DNA of 64,000 nt from Paenibacillus sp. MAEPY2 (GCF_000499205.1 NZ_AWUK01000045.1:1-64000), one strand, 5' to 3'. Shown: positions 15,839-23,457, counted from the first letter of the stretch. Made by a program: numbers and translations. The notes: generated from the sequence alone by a model not told the origin.

Positions 15839-15886
15839 GCCACGAAAGAGTTCCTCTTAAACTCTTTCTTTGGCTTTTTTGTTTTT
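15839..15886 (+). terminator. terminator of the c-di-AMP riboswitch
   Basis: GCCACGAAAGAGTT pairs with AACTCTTTCTTTGGC with one or two mismatches and is followed by a T run at 15875-15886. It sits 25 bases after the aptamer and 190 bases before yabE, as an expression platform should. Confidence 0.85.
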
Positions 15887-15937
15887 GAATAAAAGAAATA
15901 CTGTCATCATACGGTAAGTATTCAGGAGGATGACATC

Positions 15938-16000
15938 ATGTTGCGAAGAGTGATTCATGGTGCAGAACCGGATTATGTTGGTCCGATCTGTGTTCTGTAG
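15938..16000 (+). CDS. possible 20-residue leader peptide
   Basis: AGGAGGA at 15924-15930 lies 7 bases before an ATG that opens a frame of 20 codons ending TAG at 15998-16000. The peptide begins MLRRVIHG and ends ICVL. It is between the riboswitch terminator and yabE. The ribosome binding site is as strong as any in the window, which is why it is listed. No family is recognised. It could be a regulatory upstream frame for yabE or a decayed gene start. Confidence 0.45.
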   Translation: MLRRVIHGAEPDYVGPICVL

Positions 16001-16073
16001 AAAATTTGGTATAGTCGCGTCAAAGACATCATGCATTACTTTAGACGGCGAGGCTATGAAGGAGGACGGAGAA

Positions 16074-17258
16074 GTGGGCACATTCCAACCAGAAGAGACC
16101 CATGAGTCACGATCATCCAGTAAGTCTTTCGCGTTGCGGTGGAAGCATGAGAACTTGCGTCAAATGGCATTGATCGCGATTTTCTCAATTGCGCTTACAA
16201 TCATGATCTTGTTAGTCGTTTACGGTCAGGCCGGGAAACAAATTTCACTGGTTATTGATGGCAAAGCTCAAGCGGTAGAGACTCGTACAGGAATGCTTCA
16301 GGAAATGCTGGAGGAGCAGTCAATCACAGTCAGCCCTCACGATCAGGTATCCATGCCCTTGAACGGGGCGATCACAGATGGAGACCGCATCGTTATTGAG
16401 CGGGCAGTTCCAGTTAAGATTACGGCAGACGGAGACACCAAGACTCTGTATACAACCGATTCATCGGTAAAAGATGCGATTAAAAAATCAGGTATTCAGA
16501 TTGCAAGTGAAGACAAAGTGTATCCTGCGCTGGGAACCACTGTTGAAGCGGATATGAAAATTCGTGTAGTGCGTGTAACCAAGCGTACGGTGGAAGTGGA
16601 ACAGCCGATCGCTTATAAAGTGATCAAAACAGCCGACCCTAGCTTATACAAAGGCGACAATCGTGTCGTTGTGAGCGGTAAAGAAGGCACACTTGTAAAG
16701 CATATTGAAAAAGTGTTCCAGGATGGAGAATTGGTCTCCAAAAAAATGGTGGGTAAATCGATCGCAACGAATCGCGTTGATAAAGTTATCGCCGTTGGCA
16801 CCAAAGCAAAACCTGTTGTGAAAGAGCCAGTGATTCAGACGGTATCGGCGCAGACTTCCACAACCAAAACAGCAACAACCACGAACTCGAAGAAAACGGC
16901 TGCCTCGGGTAGCAAAGTAATTACCGTCTCAGGCAATTCTTTTAAATATTCAAAAGTATTGAAAAATGTATCCATGACGGCATACTCTTCTGAAGAGCCC
17001 GGTATCGGCACAAAAACAGCATCAGGCACTCGGGTAACCGAGGGACGTACCATTGCGGTTGATCCCAAAATCATTCCGATTGGCTGGTGGGTGTATATCG
17101 AGGGCCTTGGCTTCCGTCGTGCGGAAGACACCGGTGGTGCCATTAAAGGCAACAAAATTGATGTGTATTATGATAGTGTGAAGCATGCCCTGAACTTCGG
17201 ACGGAAGAAAGGCAAGACGGTATATGTGATTGGTCCGGTGAAGCCGGAAGCAAACTAA
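16074..17258 (+). CDS. yabE: cell wall protein with G5 and 3D domains (YabE)
   Basis: About 394 residues, anchored by one membrane segment near residues 28-50, with the rest outside the cell. Two DUF348 repeats (about 55-165) are followed by a G5 domain (about 168-245), a Thr/Lys-rich linker, and a C-terminal 3D domain (about 300-390) with EDTGGAIKGNKIDVYYD, which carries the catalytic Asp residues of the RlpA/MltA-like barrel. It probably cleaves peptidoglycan and resembles resuscitation factors. The GTG at 16074 follows AAGGAGG at 16059-16065 by 8 bases; the frame is open to 15957 without a site there. It is controlled by the c-di-AMP riboswitch upstream. Confidence 0.92.
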   Translation: MGTFQPEETHESRSSSKSFALRWKHENLRQMALIAIFSIALTIMILLVVYGQAGKQISLVIDGKAQAVETRTGMLQEMLEEQSITVSPHDQVSMPLNGAITDGDRIVIERAVPVKITADGDTKTLYTTDSSVKDAIKKSGIQIASEDKVYPALGTTVEADMKIRVVRVTKRTVEVEQPIAYKVIKTADPSLYKGDNRVVVSGKEGTLVKHIEKVFQDGELVSKKMVGKSIATNRVDKVIAVGTKAKPVVKEPVIQTVSAQTSTTKTATTTNSKKTAASGSKVITVSGNSFKYSKVLKNVSMTAYSSEEPGIGTKTASGTRVTEGRTIAVDPKIIPIGWWVYIEGLGFRRAEDTGGAIKGNKIDVYYDSVKHALNFGRKKGKTVYVIGPVKPEAN

Positions 17259-17297
17259 AATCGTTTTACTTTGAAATGGGAATGCTATAAAATATAA

Positions 17298-17389
17298 GCA
17301 TGAATGATTCATGCGGAATATGCGGCGGAGGGGTCTGAATTCAGTCTCCCCCGCCGTTTGGCAGAGAAGAGGATATTCCTCTTCTTTTT
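17298..17389 (+). terminator. three consecutive hairpins between yabE and rnmV, the last a terminator
   Basis: GCATGAA/TTCATGC at 17299-17315, a long stem CGGCGGAGG...CCCCCGCCG at 17323-17356, and AGAAGAGGA/TCCTCTTCT at 17365-17385 followed by TTTTTG. The last is a normal intrinsic terminator; the first two are extra structure. Confidence 0.75.
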
Positions 17390-17413
17390 GCGTTAGAAAG
17401 GAAGAAATGGAAC

Positions 17414-17959
17414 ATGATAAAAGAAGTGATCGTGGTGGAAGGCCGTGATGACACCGTAGCCATTCGCCGTGCGGTTCAGGCAGATACAATTGAGACCGGT
17501 GGATCGGCCATCAACCAGCGCATTCTAAAGCGGATTGCACTTGCTCAAGAGAGACGTGGTGTCATCGTACTGACAGACCCGGATCACGCGGGTGAACGTA
17601 TTCGTAAAATCATTGCCAATAAAGTACCTGGTTGCAAGCATGCCTTCATTCCGGAGGCGGATGCTACGCGTAAAGGCGACATCGGAGTGGAGAACGCCTC
17701 ACCGGAGGCGATTCGTCATGCACTGGCTCGTGTGCATACGTCATATGAAGGCGCACCAAGTCTGATCGATTGGGAGGATCTGATTGCGGCGGGACTGATT
17801 GTGCACCCACAGGCTGCTGCACGTCGCATGGAGATGGGCAATTTGCTGGGCATTGGTTATTGCAACGGCAAGCAGTTCCACAAGCGGTTAAGTGTATTCC
17901 AGATTACCCGGGAAGAGTTCTCCGAAGCATTATCGCAAATTGAACGTGAAGGATTGTGA
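17414..17959 (+). CDS. rnmV: ribonuclease M5
   Basis: RNase M5 makes the final cuts that mature 5S rRNA in Firmicutes, with a ribosomal protein as cofactor. The 181-residue length is normal. The N-terminal TOPRIM domain shows the catalytic Glu in VVEGRDD (E9) and the DPD motif at D55-D57 (LTDPDHAG). It lies between yabE and rsmA as in B. subtilis. GAAAGGAAG at 17396-17404 precedes the ATG. Only four bases separate its stop from rsmA, so the two are co-translated from one message. Confidence 0.95.
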   Translation: MIKEVIVVEGRDDTVAIRRAVQADTIETGGSAINQRILKRIALAQERRGVIVLTDPDHAGERIRKIIANKVPGCKHAFIPEADATRKGDIGVENASPEAIRHALARVHTSYEGAPSLIDWEDLIAAGLIVHPQAAARRMEMGNLLGIGYCNGKQFHKRLSVFQITREEFSEALSQIEREGL

Positions 17960-17963
17960 GCGT

Positions 17964-18866
17964 ATGAAGGGCATGGAAGAAACCATAGAGATTGCAACAC
18001 CCAAACGGACCAAAGAAATTATTCAAAGACACGGATTTTCATTCAAGAAGAGCCTGGGTCAGAACTTTCTGATCGATCAAAATATATTGAACAAAATTGT
18101 AAATGCAGCTGATTTGGACGAGTCCAAAGGCGCACTTGAGATCGGACCGGGTATTGGTGCACTCACAGAACGTCTGGCTCGGGTTGCCGGGCCTGTAACG
18201 GCTGTAGAGATTGATCAGCGACTGCTGCCGATTCTGGGGGAAGTGATGGAGCCTTATCCGAACGTTCGTGTGCATCACGGGGATGTGCTGAAGCTGGATC
18301 TGGCTGAGCTGTTCCGTACGGATTTTGGAACGGTAGATAAAGTGAGTGTTGTAGCCAATCTGCCTTATTATGTAACGACGCCAATCATGATGAAGCTGCT
18401 CGAAGAGAAGCTGCCTGTGGACAGCATTGTGGTCATGATCCAGAAGGAAGTGGCGGAACGTATGGCTGCTGCACCAGGATCAAAGGACTATGGCAGTCTG
18501 AGCATTGCGGTTCAGTACTACAGTATGCCGGAATTGGTCTGCATTGTACCGCCTACAGTCTTTATTCCGCAGCCTAATGTGGAATCGGCTGTAATTAAGC
18601 TGAAGGTGCGTGAGCAGCCGCCGGTTGAAATTCCCGACGAGGCACATTACTTCGAAGTGGTACAGGCTTCTTTTGCTCAGCGTAGAAAAACGATCTCGAA
18701 TAATCTGAAAGCTCGTTTCTTCACAAAGGAGAACAGAGAACAGGCTGATCAGCTGTTGGAGCAGGCTGGCATTCAACCTTCGAGACGAGGAGAAACATTG
18801 AGTCTGCAGGAATACGCGACACTCAGTACCGTAATGTGGGAAGCAGGGGTACGCGCAGCTTTGTAA
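17964..18866 (+). CDS. rsmA: 16S rRNA dimethyladenosine transferase
   Basis: RsmA (KsgA) dimethylates A1518 and A1519 of 16S rRNA late in 30S assembly. About 300 residues, with KSLGQNFLIDQNI, the SAM site EIGPGIGALTERLA, and the catalytic NLPYY at residues 132-136. The C-terminal FAQRRKTISNNLKA is typical. The ATG at 17964 has GAAGGA 10 bases upstream; an ATG at 17973 is an alternative. The frame is open far upstream but only inside rnmV. Confidence 0.96.
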   Translation: MKGMEETIEIATPKRTKEIIQRHGFSFKKSLGQNFLIDQNILNKIVNAADLDESKGALEIGPGIGALTERLARVAGPVTAVEIDQRLLPILGEVMEPYPNVRVHHGDVLKLDLAELFRTDFGTVDKVSVVANLPYYVTTPIMMKLLEEKLPVDSIVVMIQKEVAERMAAAPGSKDYGSLSIAVQYYSMPELVCIVPPTVFIPQPNVESAVIKLKVREQPPVEIPDEAHYFEVVQASFAQRRKTISNNLKARFFTKENREQADQLLEQAGIQPSRRGETLSLQEYATLSTVMWEAGVRAAL

Positions 18867-18926
18867 AAATTCGGATGAACCAATCCGGGTTTCTGCCCAT
18901 ACGATGGGGTAGAGGTGATTATGTTG

Positions 18927-19823
18927 ATGAATATCGGAGACTTGGTCGTTCGAAAGTCATACGGTGGAGATGTGACTTTTCGGGTGGAAGGCCTCCAGTC
19001 GGACAGTGCCATCATTAAAGGGACCGAGTTCCGGCTGTTAGCCGATTCCCCTGTGGACGATTTGATACAGGTTCCTTATGAACCGCAGAGTGCCAAGACA
19101 AGGCAGGCCCATGTGAAGGCACATCAGACGCTTTCGCGCCTGCAGCAGAATCGGATGGAACAGGCCGAGCGCAATCGTGAAGGCTTGGTACAGGAATGGT
19201 CTGTCCAACAAGACCCTGCTTATTTCGAGATGCCTGGCAAAGTGCTGCACTTGGATGGCGATCCCAATTATCTGAAAAAAAGCATGAATCTTTATGAGCA
19301 GCTTCGTGTTCCCGCAGAGGGGCAATATGTACACGAGTCTGCCATGGCGGACACTTTATATCGTCTGCTTCCCAAAGTGCGTCCCGATATCGTCGTCATT
19401 ACCGGCCATGACGGGGTACTCAAGACTCGTCAGCCCTATGACTTATATAGTCTGGGAAGCTACAAGAATTCACAAAATTTCGTATCAGCCATTCAGGTGG
19501 CTAGGCAATATGAACGTCATCTGGATGCGCTCACGATTGTAGCTGGCGCGTGTCAGTCCCATTTTGAAGCCTTACTGCGGGCAGGGGCAAACTTTGCGAG
19601 TTCACCAGGCAGAATTCTCATTCATGCCCTTGACCCGGTCTATGTGGCAGCCAAGGCGGCCTTCACGTCGGTGCGGGAAACGGTGAACATGAACGACGTT
19701 CTGCATAACACGATCAGTGGTAGTCAAGGTGTGGGCGGCGTAGAGACAAGGGGAAGTTATCGGGTAGGTCTGCCGGGATTAAATGATTTATCTACGTTAA
19801 AAGTGAATCCGTCAGCCGTCTAA
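18927..19823 (+). CDS. yabG: sporulation-specific protease YabG
   Basis: YabG is a cysteine-type protease of the mother cell that trims spore coat proteins such as SafA and SpoIVA and helps cross-linking by Tgl. About 298 residues. It begins with a small SH3-like piece (IGDLVVRKSYGGDVTFRV), then a coiled, polar region, and the conserved body VRPDIVVITGHDGVL, GACQSHFEALLRAGANFASSPGR and HALDPVYVAAKAAFTS. GAGGTG at 18912-18917 is 9 bases before the ATG at 18927; the ATG at 18921 is possible but too close. It would be expected under sigma-K, but I could not confirm a promoter. Confidence 0.94.
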   Translation: MNIGDLVVRKSYGGDVTFRVEGLQSDSAIIKGTEFRLLADSPVDDLIQVPYEPQSAKTRQAHVKAHQTLSRLQQNRMEQAERNREGLVQEWSVQQDPAYFEMPGKVLHLDGDPNYLKKSMNLYEQLRVPAEGQYVHESAMADTLYRLLPKVRPDIVVITGHDGVLKTRQPYDLYSLGSYKNSQNFVSAIQVARQYERHLDALTIVAGACQSHFEALLRAGANFASSPGRILIHALDPVYVAAKAAFTSVRETVNMNDVLHNTISGSQGVGGVETRGSYRVGLPGLNDLSTLKVNPSAV

Positions 19824-19835
19824 AGATGGCAGAAT

Positions 19836-19862
19836 AAAGTCCCTTTTTGGGGCTTTTTTTCT
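19836..19862 (+). terminator. intrinsic terminator after yabG
   Basis: AAAGTCCC and GGGGCTTT form a stem around TTTTT and run into a string of T. Confidence 0.8.
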
Positions 19863-19877
19863 TTGCAAAAAAATTCA

Positions 19878-19907
19878 TTGACAACAACTTTTTGATACTG
19901 ATATAAT
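19878..19907 (+). promoter_or_regulatory. upstream sigma-A promoter of veg
   Basis: TTGACA at 19878-19883 and TATAAT at 19902-19907 with an 18-base spacer; both hexamers are exact consensus. Confidence 0.85.
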
Positions 19908-19920
19908 AATTAGTTTTGAT

Positions 19921-19949
19921 TTGACAATGACTGTAAAATCCGGTATAAT
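19921..19949 (+). promoter_or_regulatory. downstream sigma-A promoter of veg
   Basis: TTGACA at 19921-19926 and TATAAT at 19944-19949 with exactly 17 bases between them: a full-consensus promoter, 43 bases after another one. The veg promoter is also one of the strongest sigma-A promoters in B. subtilis. Confidence 0.9.
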
Positions 19950-19976
19950 GGACAAGAAAAGAGGTGGTCGTCGACA

Positions 19977-20252
19977 ATGGCTAAAAATACGCTATTGGAT
20001 ATCAAACGCAATCTCGATGCACATATCGGTCAGAAAATTATGCTGCGGGCTAATGGTGGCCGCCGTAAGACCATTGAGCGTACGGGTGTATTGGAAGAAA
20101 CGTACCCTTCTGTTTTTATTGTTAAGCTTGATGAGGAGCAAGAAACTTTCAAGCGAGTATCCTACAGTTATGCTGATATACTTACGGAATCGGTGGAAGT
20201 CATGGTATTTGATCCAGGCAGCCAGACGCATAGCCCCTACATGGAGACGTAA
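19977..20252 (+). CDS. veg: Veg protein
   Basis: Veg is a small (91-residue) abundant cytoplasmic protein of the DUF1021 family. In B. subtilis it stimulates biofilm matrix genes by interfering with the repressor SinR, a role known there but not shown here. The sequence is highly conserved: LLDIKRNLDAHIGQKIMLRANGGRRKTIERTG and YPSVFIVKLDE with FKRVSYSYADILTESV. AGAGGTGG lies before the ATG. Two consensus promoters precede it and a terminator follows, so it is a highly expressed single-gene unit, as in B. subtilis. Confidence 0.97.
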   Translation: MAKNTLLDIKRNLDAHIGQKIMLRANGGRRKTIERTGVLEETYPSVFIVKLDEEQETFKRVSYSYADILTESVEVMVFDPGSQTHSPYMET

Positions 20253-20264
20253 GTATCGATTTAC

Positions 20265-20300
20265 GGCGATTCTGCCCTTCGGGCAGGTCGCTTTTTTTAT
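20265..20300 (+). terminator. intrinsic terminator after veg
   Basis: GCGA-CTGCCC and GGGCAG-TCGC stem capped by a TTCG-type loop and followed by seven T. Confidence 0.92.
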
Positions 20301-20345
20301 TTTTTGGAAGTCATGCTCAATTCATCGGGAAGCCATATATGATCA

Positions 20346-20376
20346 GGAATGAGTCTAGGGAAGAAGCGGCATACTA
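20346..20376 (+). promoter_or_regulatory. sigma-G promoter of sspF (candidate)
   Basis: An exact sigma-G -10 element CATACTA at 20370-20376 lies 18 bases after GGAATG (4 of 6 to TGAATA). Spore protein genes of this type are transcribed by sigma-G in the forespore. The leader would be about 115 bases. Confidence 0.6.
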
Positions 20377-20498
20377 TTTGAACAGGTTTAAGGCATTTTC
20401 CTGGAGTAGCTCAAAGGAAATGAGCCTGGCCTGGGGGCAAATAGTCCCGAATACGACTGGACTTATCATGAATAAACATTTTGGAGGAGGATGATCCA

Positions 20499-20672
20499 AT
20501 GAGCCGGAGAAGAAGTGTAATGTCGGATGAACTCAAGAATGAACTGGCGAAAGACCTAGGGTTCTATGATACCGTTCAGCAAGAAGGCTGGGGCGGGATC
20601 AAAGCCAAGGATGCAGGCAATATGGTAAAACGGGCCATTCAACTTGCGGAAGAAGCGGCACGCAAATCGTAA
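20499..20672 (+). CDS. sspF: small acid-soluble spore protein, SspF type
   Basis: A 57-residue alpha/beta-type small acid-soluble spore protein that binds DNA in the dormant spore. It reads MSRRRSVMSDELKNELAKDL, then the core GFYDTVQQEGWGGIKAKDAGNMVKRAIQLAE. GGAGGAGG at 20483-20490 lies 8 bases before the ATG. It sits between veg and ispE as in B. subtilis. A sigma-G-like promoter lies upstream and a terminator follows. Confidence 0.93.
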   Translation: MSRRRSVMSDELKNELAKDLGFYDTVQQEGWGGIKAKDAGNMVKRAIQLAEEAARKS

Positions 20673-20693
20673 TCCGGTTCAATCGGTTTGGAG

Positions 20694-20729
20694 AGCGGGG
20701 CAATCCGGCAGGAATGACCTCGCTTTTTC
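20694..20729 (+). terminator. probable terminator after sspF
   Basis: AGCGGGG pairs with CCTCGCT (one wobble) around a 17-base loop, then TTTTT. Confidence 0.65.
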
Positions 20730-20754
20730 CCCATGGATGCGGAATAGAAATGAC

Positions 20755-20783
20755 TTGACAGCCCCATTTTGATATAATATGTT
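20755..20783 (+). promoter_or_regulatory. sigma-A promoter of ispE
   Basis: TTGACA at 20755-20760, 17-base spacer, TATGTT at 20778-20783. An overlapping TATAAT at 20773 is spaced too closely (12 bases) to pair with the same -35. Confidence 0.6.
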
Positions 20784-20812
20784 AAGTTGTCTTAGGGAAA
20801 AGGTGAGGACGG

Positions 20813-21676
20813 GTGAACGCCTTGAAAATTTACGAAAAAGCGCCTGCTAAAATCAATTTGATGCTAGACGTTTTACATAAAAGAAGAGATGGATTTCACG
20901 AAGTTGAGATGATCATGACGATGGTGGATCTTGCCGATCGACTGGAGATGTCTGAGCTTCCTCGTGACACGATCTTTATCTCCAGTCAGGCGGGATATAT
21001 CCCCCTGGATGAGAAGAACCTGGCTTTTCAGGCAGCCAGGCTTATTAAAGAGCGTTATGACGTGAGAACCGGAGTTCATATTCATCTGGACAAAAAAATT
21101 CCGGTGGCCGCTGGACTTGCTGGTGGCAGCAGTGATGCAGCAGCAACGCTCCGTGGATTGAATCGCCTCTGGCGTCTCAACATCCCGGATCAAGAGCTGC
21201 AGGAGCTTGGAGCCGAACTGGGATCGGATGTGCCTTTCTGCATTACAGGCGGAACAGCGCTCGCCACAGGCCGTGGAGAGAAGCTCACACAGATGCCCAA
21301 TCCCCCGCAATGCTGGGTGATCTTGGCCAAGCCGCCGATCAATGTATCCACTGCCGATGTCTATGGACGTTTCCGCAGCGACAAGATTGTTCGTCATCCG
21401 AGTGCTGCCAAAATGGAGCAGGCCATTCGCAATCAATCTTTTGCCGAAGTATGCGGGCAGATGGGAAATGTGCTTGAGGATGTAACCTTGAAGCTGTATC
21501 CGGAAGTTCAGCATCTGAAAGATGCCATGATTCGGCTCGGAGCAGACGGAGTATTAATGTCTGGTAGCGGCCCAACTGTGTTTGGGTTGGTCTCTAAGGA
21601 GTCCAAGGTTGCACGGATCTACAATGGACTTCGAGGCTTCTGTAAAGAAGTATATGCTGTACGTATGCTAACTTAA
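20813..21676 (+). CDS. ispE: 4-diphosphocytidyl-2-C-methyl-D-erythritol kinase
   Basis: IspE phosphorylates CDP-ME in the non-mevalonate isoprenoid pathway, feeding undecaprenyl phosphate and menaquinone. The 287-residue protein has the GHMP kinase order: EKAPAKINLMLDVLHKR with the substrate Lys, the ATP loop PVAAGLAGGSSDAA (about residues 97-110), and LMSGSGPTVFGL near the C-terminus. The GTG at 20813 follows AAGGTGAGG; the in-frame TTG at 20822 is an alternative. Confidence 0.96.
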   Translation: MNALKIYEKAPAKINLMLDVLHKRRDGFHEVEMIMTMVDLADRLEMSELPRDTIFISSQAGYIPLDEKNLAFQAARLIKERYDVRTGVHIHLDKKIPVAAGLAGGSSDAAATLRGLNRLWRLNIPDQELQELGAELGSDVPFCITGGTALATGRGEKLTQMPNPPQCWVILAKPPINVSTADVYGRFRSDKIVRHPSAAKMEQAIRNQSFAEVCGQMGNVLEDVTLKLYPEVQHLKDAMIRLGADGVLMSGSGPTVFGLVSKESKVARIYNGLRGFCKEVYAVRMLT

Positions 21677-21774
21677 AATTCGCTTTTATAATGTACAAAC
21701 ACGTATAAAGGTGGTATATTTTTAAATAATTATTCGGATTTGGATGTTTTCCGTGATCGTGAGGATGGATCTCT

Positions 21775-22602
21775 GTGAAGAAATTAAAACGAAGCGCAAG
21801 GCTGGTTGAAATGACGCAGTACTTATTGTCTAGACCGCATACGGTTATTCCGTTGACTACATTTGCCGAACGCTATGGAGCTGCGAAGTCGTCGATCAGT
21901 GAAGATTTGGCGATTATCAAGGAAGTGTTCGAAGAAGGTGGTTCGGGAGAACTGCATACACTGGCTGGAGCAGCCGGGGGAGTAAAGTGGATTCCAAAGG
22001 TGTCCAGAGAACTGGCACTGGCTTTTGCGGAACGACTTTCTACCCAGCTTGCACAGCCAGATCGGATACTCCCTGGTGAATACCTGTACATGTCCGACCT
22101 GCTTGGAAAGCCCGCATTGATGAATGAAGCCGGCAAGATTTTTGCAACGGCCTTTGGCAATATGGATATTGATGTGGTGATGACGGTCGAGACTAAAGGG
22201 ATTCCGCTTGCTTATGCGACCGGGGCCCAGCTCAACCTGCCTGTAGTGCTCGTGCGCAGGGACCATCAGGCTACGGAGGGATCGGCCGTAAGTATCAATT
22301 ATGTATCCGGGTCCCATAAAAGCCTACATACCATGTCCCTATCTCGGAGGGCCATGCGTGAGCACTCCAGAGTACTCATTGTAGATGACTTTATGAAAGC
22401 CGGGGGAACTGTTCAAGGGATGATCGACCTATTGGCCGAGTTTAATGCAACCGTAGCCGGGGTAGGCGTATTAGTAGAATCTGGATCGGTTGATTCGGAA
22501 GAACGACTGCTGACAGATTACATATCTCTGGCAAAGCTGACGGCGGTTGATGCGAAGAGCAGACATATCTCCGTCAAGCCTGGCAACTATTTTGACCTGT
22601 AG
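21775..22602 (+). CDS. purR: purine operon repressor PurR
   Basis: PurR represses purine synthesis and transport genes and is released by PRPP. The 275 residues show an N-terminal winged-helix domain (KKLKRSARLVEMTQYLLSRPH, with the recognition region YGAAKSSISEDLAI) and a C-terminal phosphoribosyltransferase-like domain with the PRPP loop VLIVDDFMKAGGT (about 199-211). Start is GTG at 21775. A sequence resembling one PurBox, ATTATTCGGATTT at about 21729-21741, lies upstream and would fit autoregulation, but it is a partial match. ridA, which follows purR in B. subtilis, is missing here. Confidence 0.95.
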   Translation: MKKLKRSARLVEMTQYLLSRPHTVIPLTTFAERYGAAKSSISEDLAIIKEVFEEGGSGELHTLAGAAGGVKWIPKVSRELALAFAERLSTQLAQPDRILPGEYLYMSDLLGKPALMNEAGKIFATAFGNMDIDVVMTVETKGIPLAYATGAQLNLPVVLVRRDHQATEGSAVSINYVSGSHKSLHTMSLSRRAMREHSRVLIVDDFMKAGGTVQGMIDLLAEFNATVAGVGVLVESGSVDSEERLLTDYISLAKLTAVDAKSRHISVKPGNYFDL

Positions 22603-22790
22603 AATTATGACGAATTACATGTCGGGAAAGGGTCTTTTCCATCGACCTGGCACTAACGTTGTCGAATTGTGTATTAAATAAAAAAATTCCTGAAATTAGG
22701 ACATTTTTGTGGTTATAAAAAGAAGGAGTTCGTATAGGCTGTGTGGAATTATACACCAAGTTCTGATGGAAAAAGGTGGTGAACACACAC

Positions 22791-23075
22791 ATGCAAATTA
22801 CGGATGTCAGACTCCGCCGTGTTAACTCTGAGGGGAGAATGAAGGCTATCGCATCCATTACCATCGATAACGAATTCGTCGTTCATGACATTCGCGTCAT
22901 CGATGGCAATAACGGAATGTTTGTTGCTATGCCGAGCAAGCGGACTCCTGACGGAGAATTCCGTGATATCGCCCACCCGATTTCTTCCGGTACTCGCGAG
23001 AAGATTCAAGCAGCTGTTTTGACTGAGTATGATCGCGCAGCAACTGAGGAAGAAGTCATTGAAGAAGGTGCCTGA
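22791..23075 (+). CDS. spoVG: SpoVG regulator
   Basis: SpoVG is a small (94-residue) nucleic-acid-binding regulator affecting asymmetric septation, cortex formation and, in other Firmicutes, capsule and virulence genes. The sequence is strongly conserved: ITDVRLRRVNSEGRMKAIASITID, FVVHDIRVIDG, FVAMPSKRTPDGEFRDIAHPI, with the acidic tail ending EEEVIEEGA. AAGGTGG at 22773-22779 precedes the ATG at 22791; an upstream GTG at 22776 overlaps this site. A weak sigma-H-like motif at 22698 could not be confirmed. Confidence 0.97.
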   Translation: MQITDVRLRRVNSEGRMKAIASITIDNEFVVHDIRVIDGNNGMFVAMPSKRTPDGEFRDIAHPISSGTREKIQAAVLTEYDRAATEEEVIEEGA

Positions 23076-23097
23076 GAACATTATTGGGGTTCGAAGG

Positions 23098-23134
23098 AAA
23101 AGAGAGCCATGTCTTATGGCTCTCTTTTCTTTTT
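23098..23134 (+). terminator. intrinsic terminator after spoVG
   Basis: AAAAGAGAGCCAT and ATGGCTCTCTTTT form a 13-bp perfect stem with a five-base loop and a T-rich tail. Confidence 0.92.
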
Positions 23135-23457
23135 GACCGGAATAAGATATATTCAGTATTGAGTTTATTCACAGAAGAGCATGTACGCAGCTTGAATGCT
23201 GCAAAATGTTGAAAGAACAAAAAGCGCAGCGTGCGCTTGGTAACAGGGCGGCATCTTAGGAATCATGGGATTCGGTTAAGCTCGCAGGTACACGGCGTAT
23301 ACATATAGGTCACGATTTGTTGGTGTCCGCTGTTACGCGTGATTACAGAGACAGCAGGCGATGAACAAGACCGGCAAAAGCCGGCTGAACGTTACTCATC
23401 GGATATATACAGGTAAGGTCAAAACGATGGGTTTTTCAGAACAGGAGGTCGTAAATT
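23135..23457. other. intergenic region between spoVG and glmU
   Basis: No gene is supported in these 320 bases. Short dyads are present, for example AGCGCA/TGCGCT near 23223-23237 and GCCGGC-type repeats at 23371-23386, so the glmU leader may be structured, but it matches no RNA class I know. Confidence 0.4.

Noticed and set aside
15957..16073. 39-residue extension of YabE
   Set aside because: There is no site before 15957, and AAGGAGG is correctly placed for the GTG at 16074.
18898..18906. sigma-K -10-like CATACGATG before yabG
   Set aside because: It lies too close to the ribosome binding site for a normal leader, and no matching -35 was found.
21729..21758. paired PurBoxes before purR
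   Set aside because: One half-site is a fair match but the second (TTTTCCGTGA) is poor, so it is mentioned only in the purR entry.
22698..22726. possible sigma-H promoter of spoVG
   Set aside because: AGGACAT is acceptable as a -35, but no GAAT follows at the required distance; only GAAG at 17 bases.
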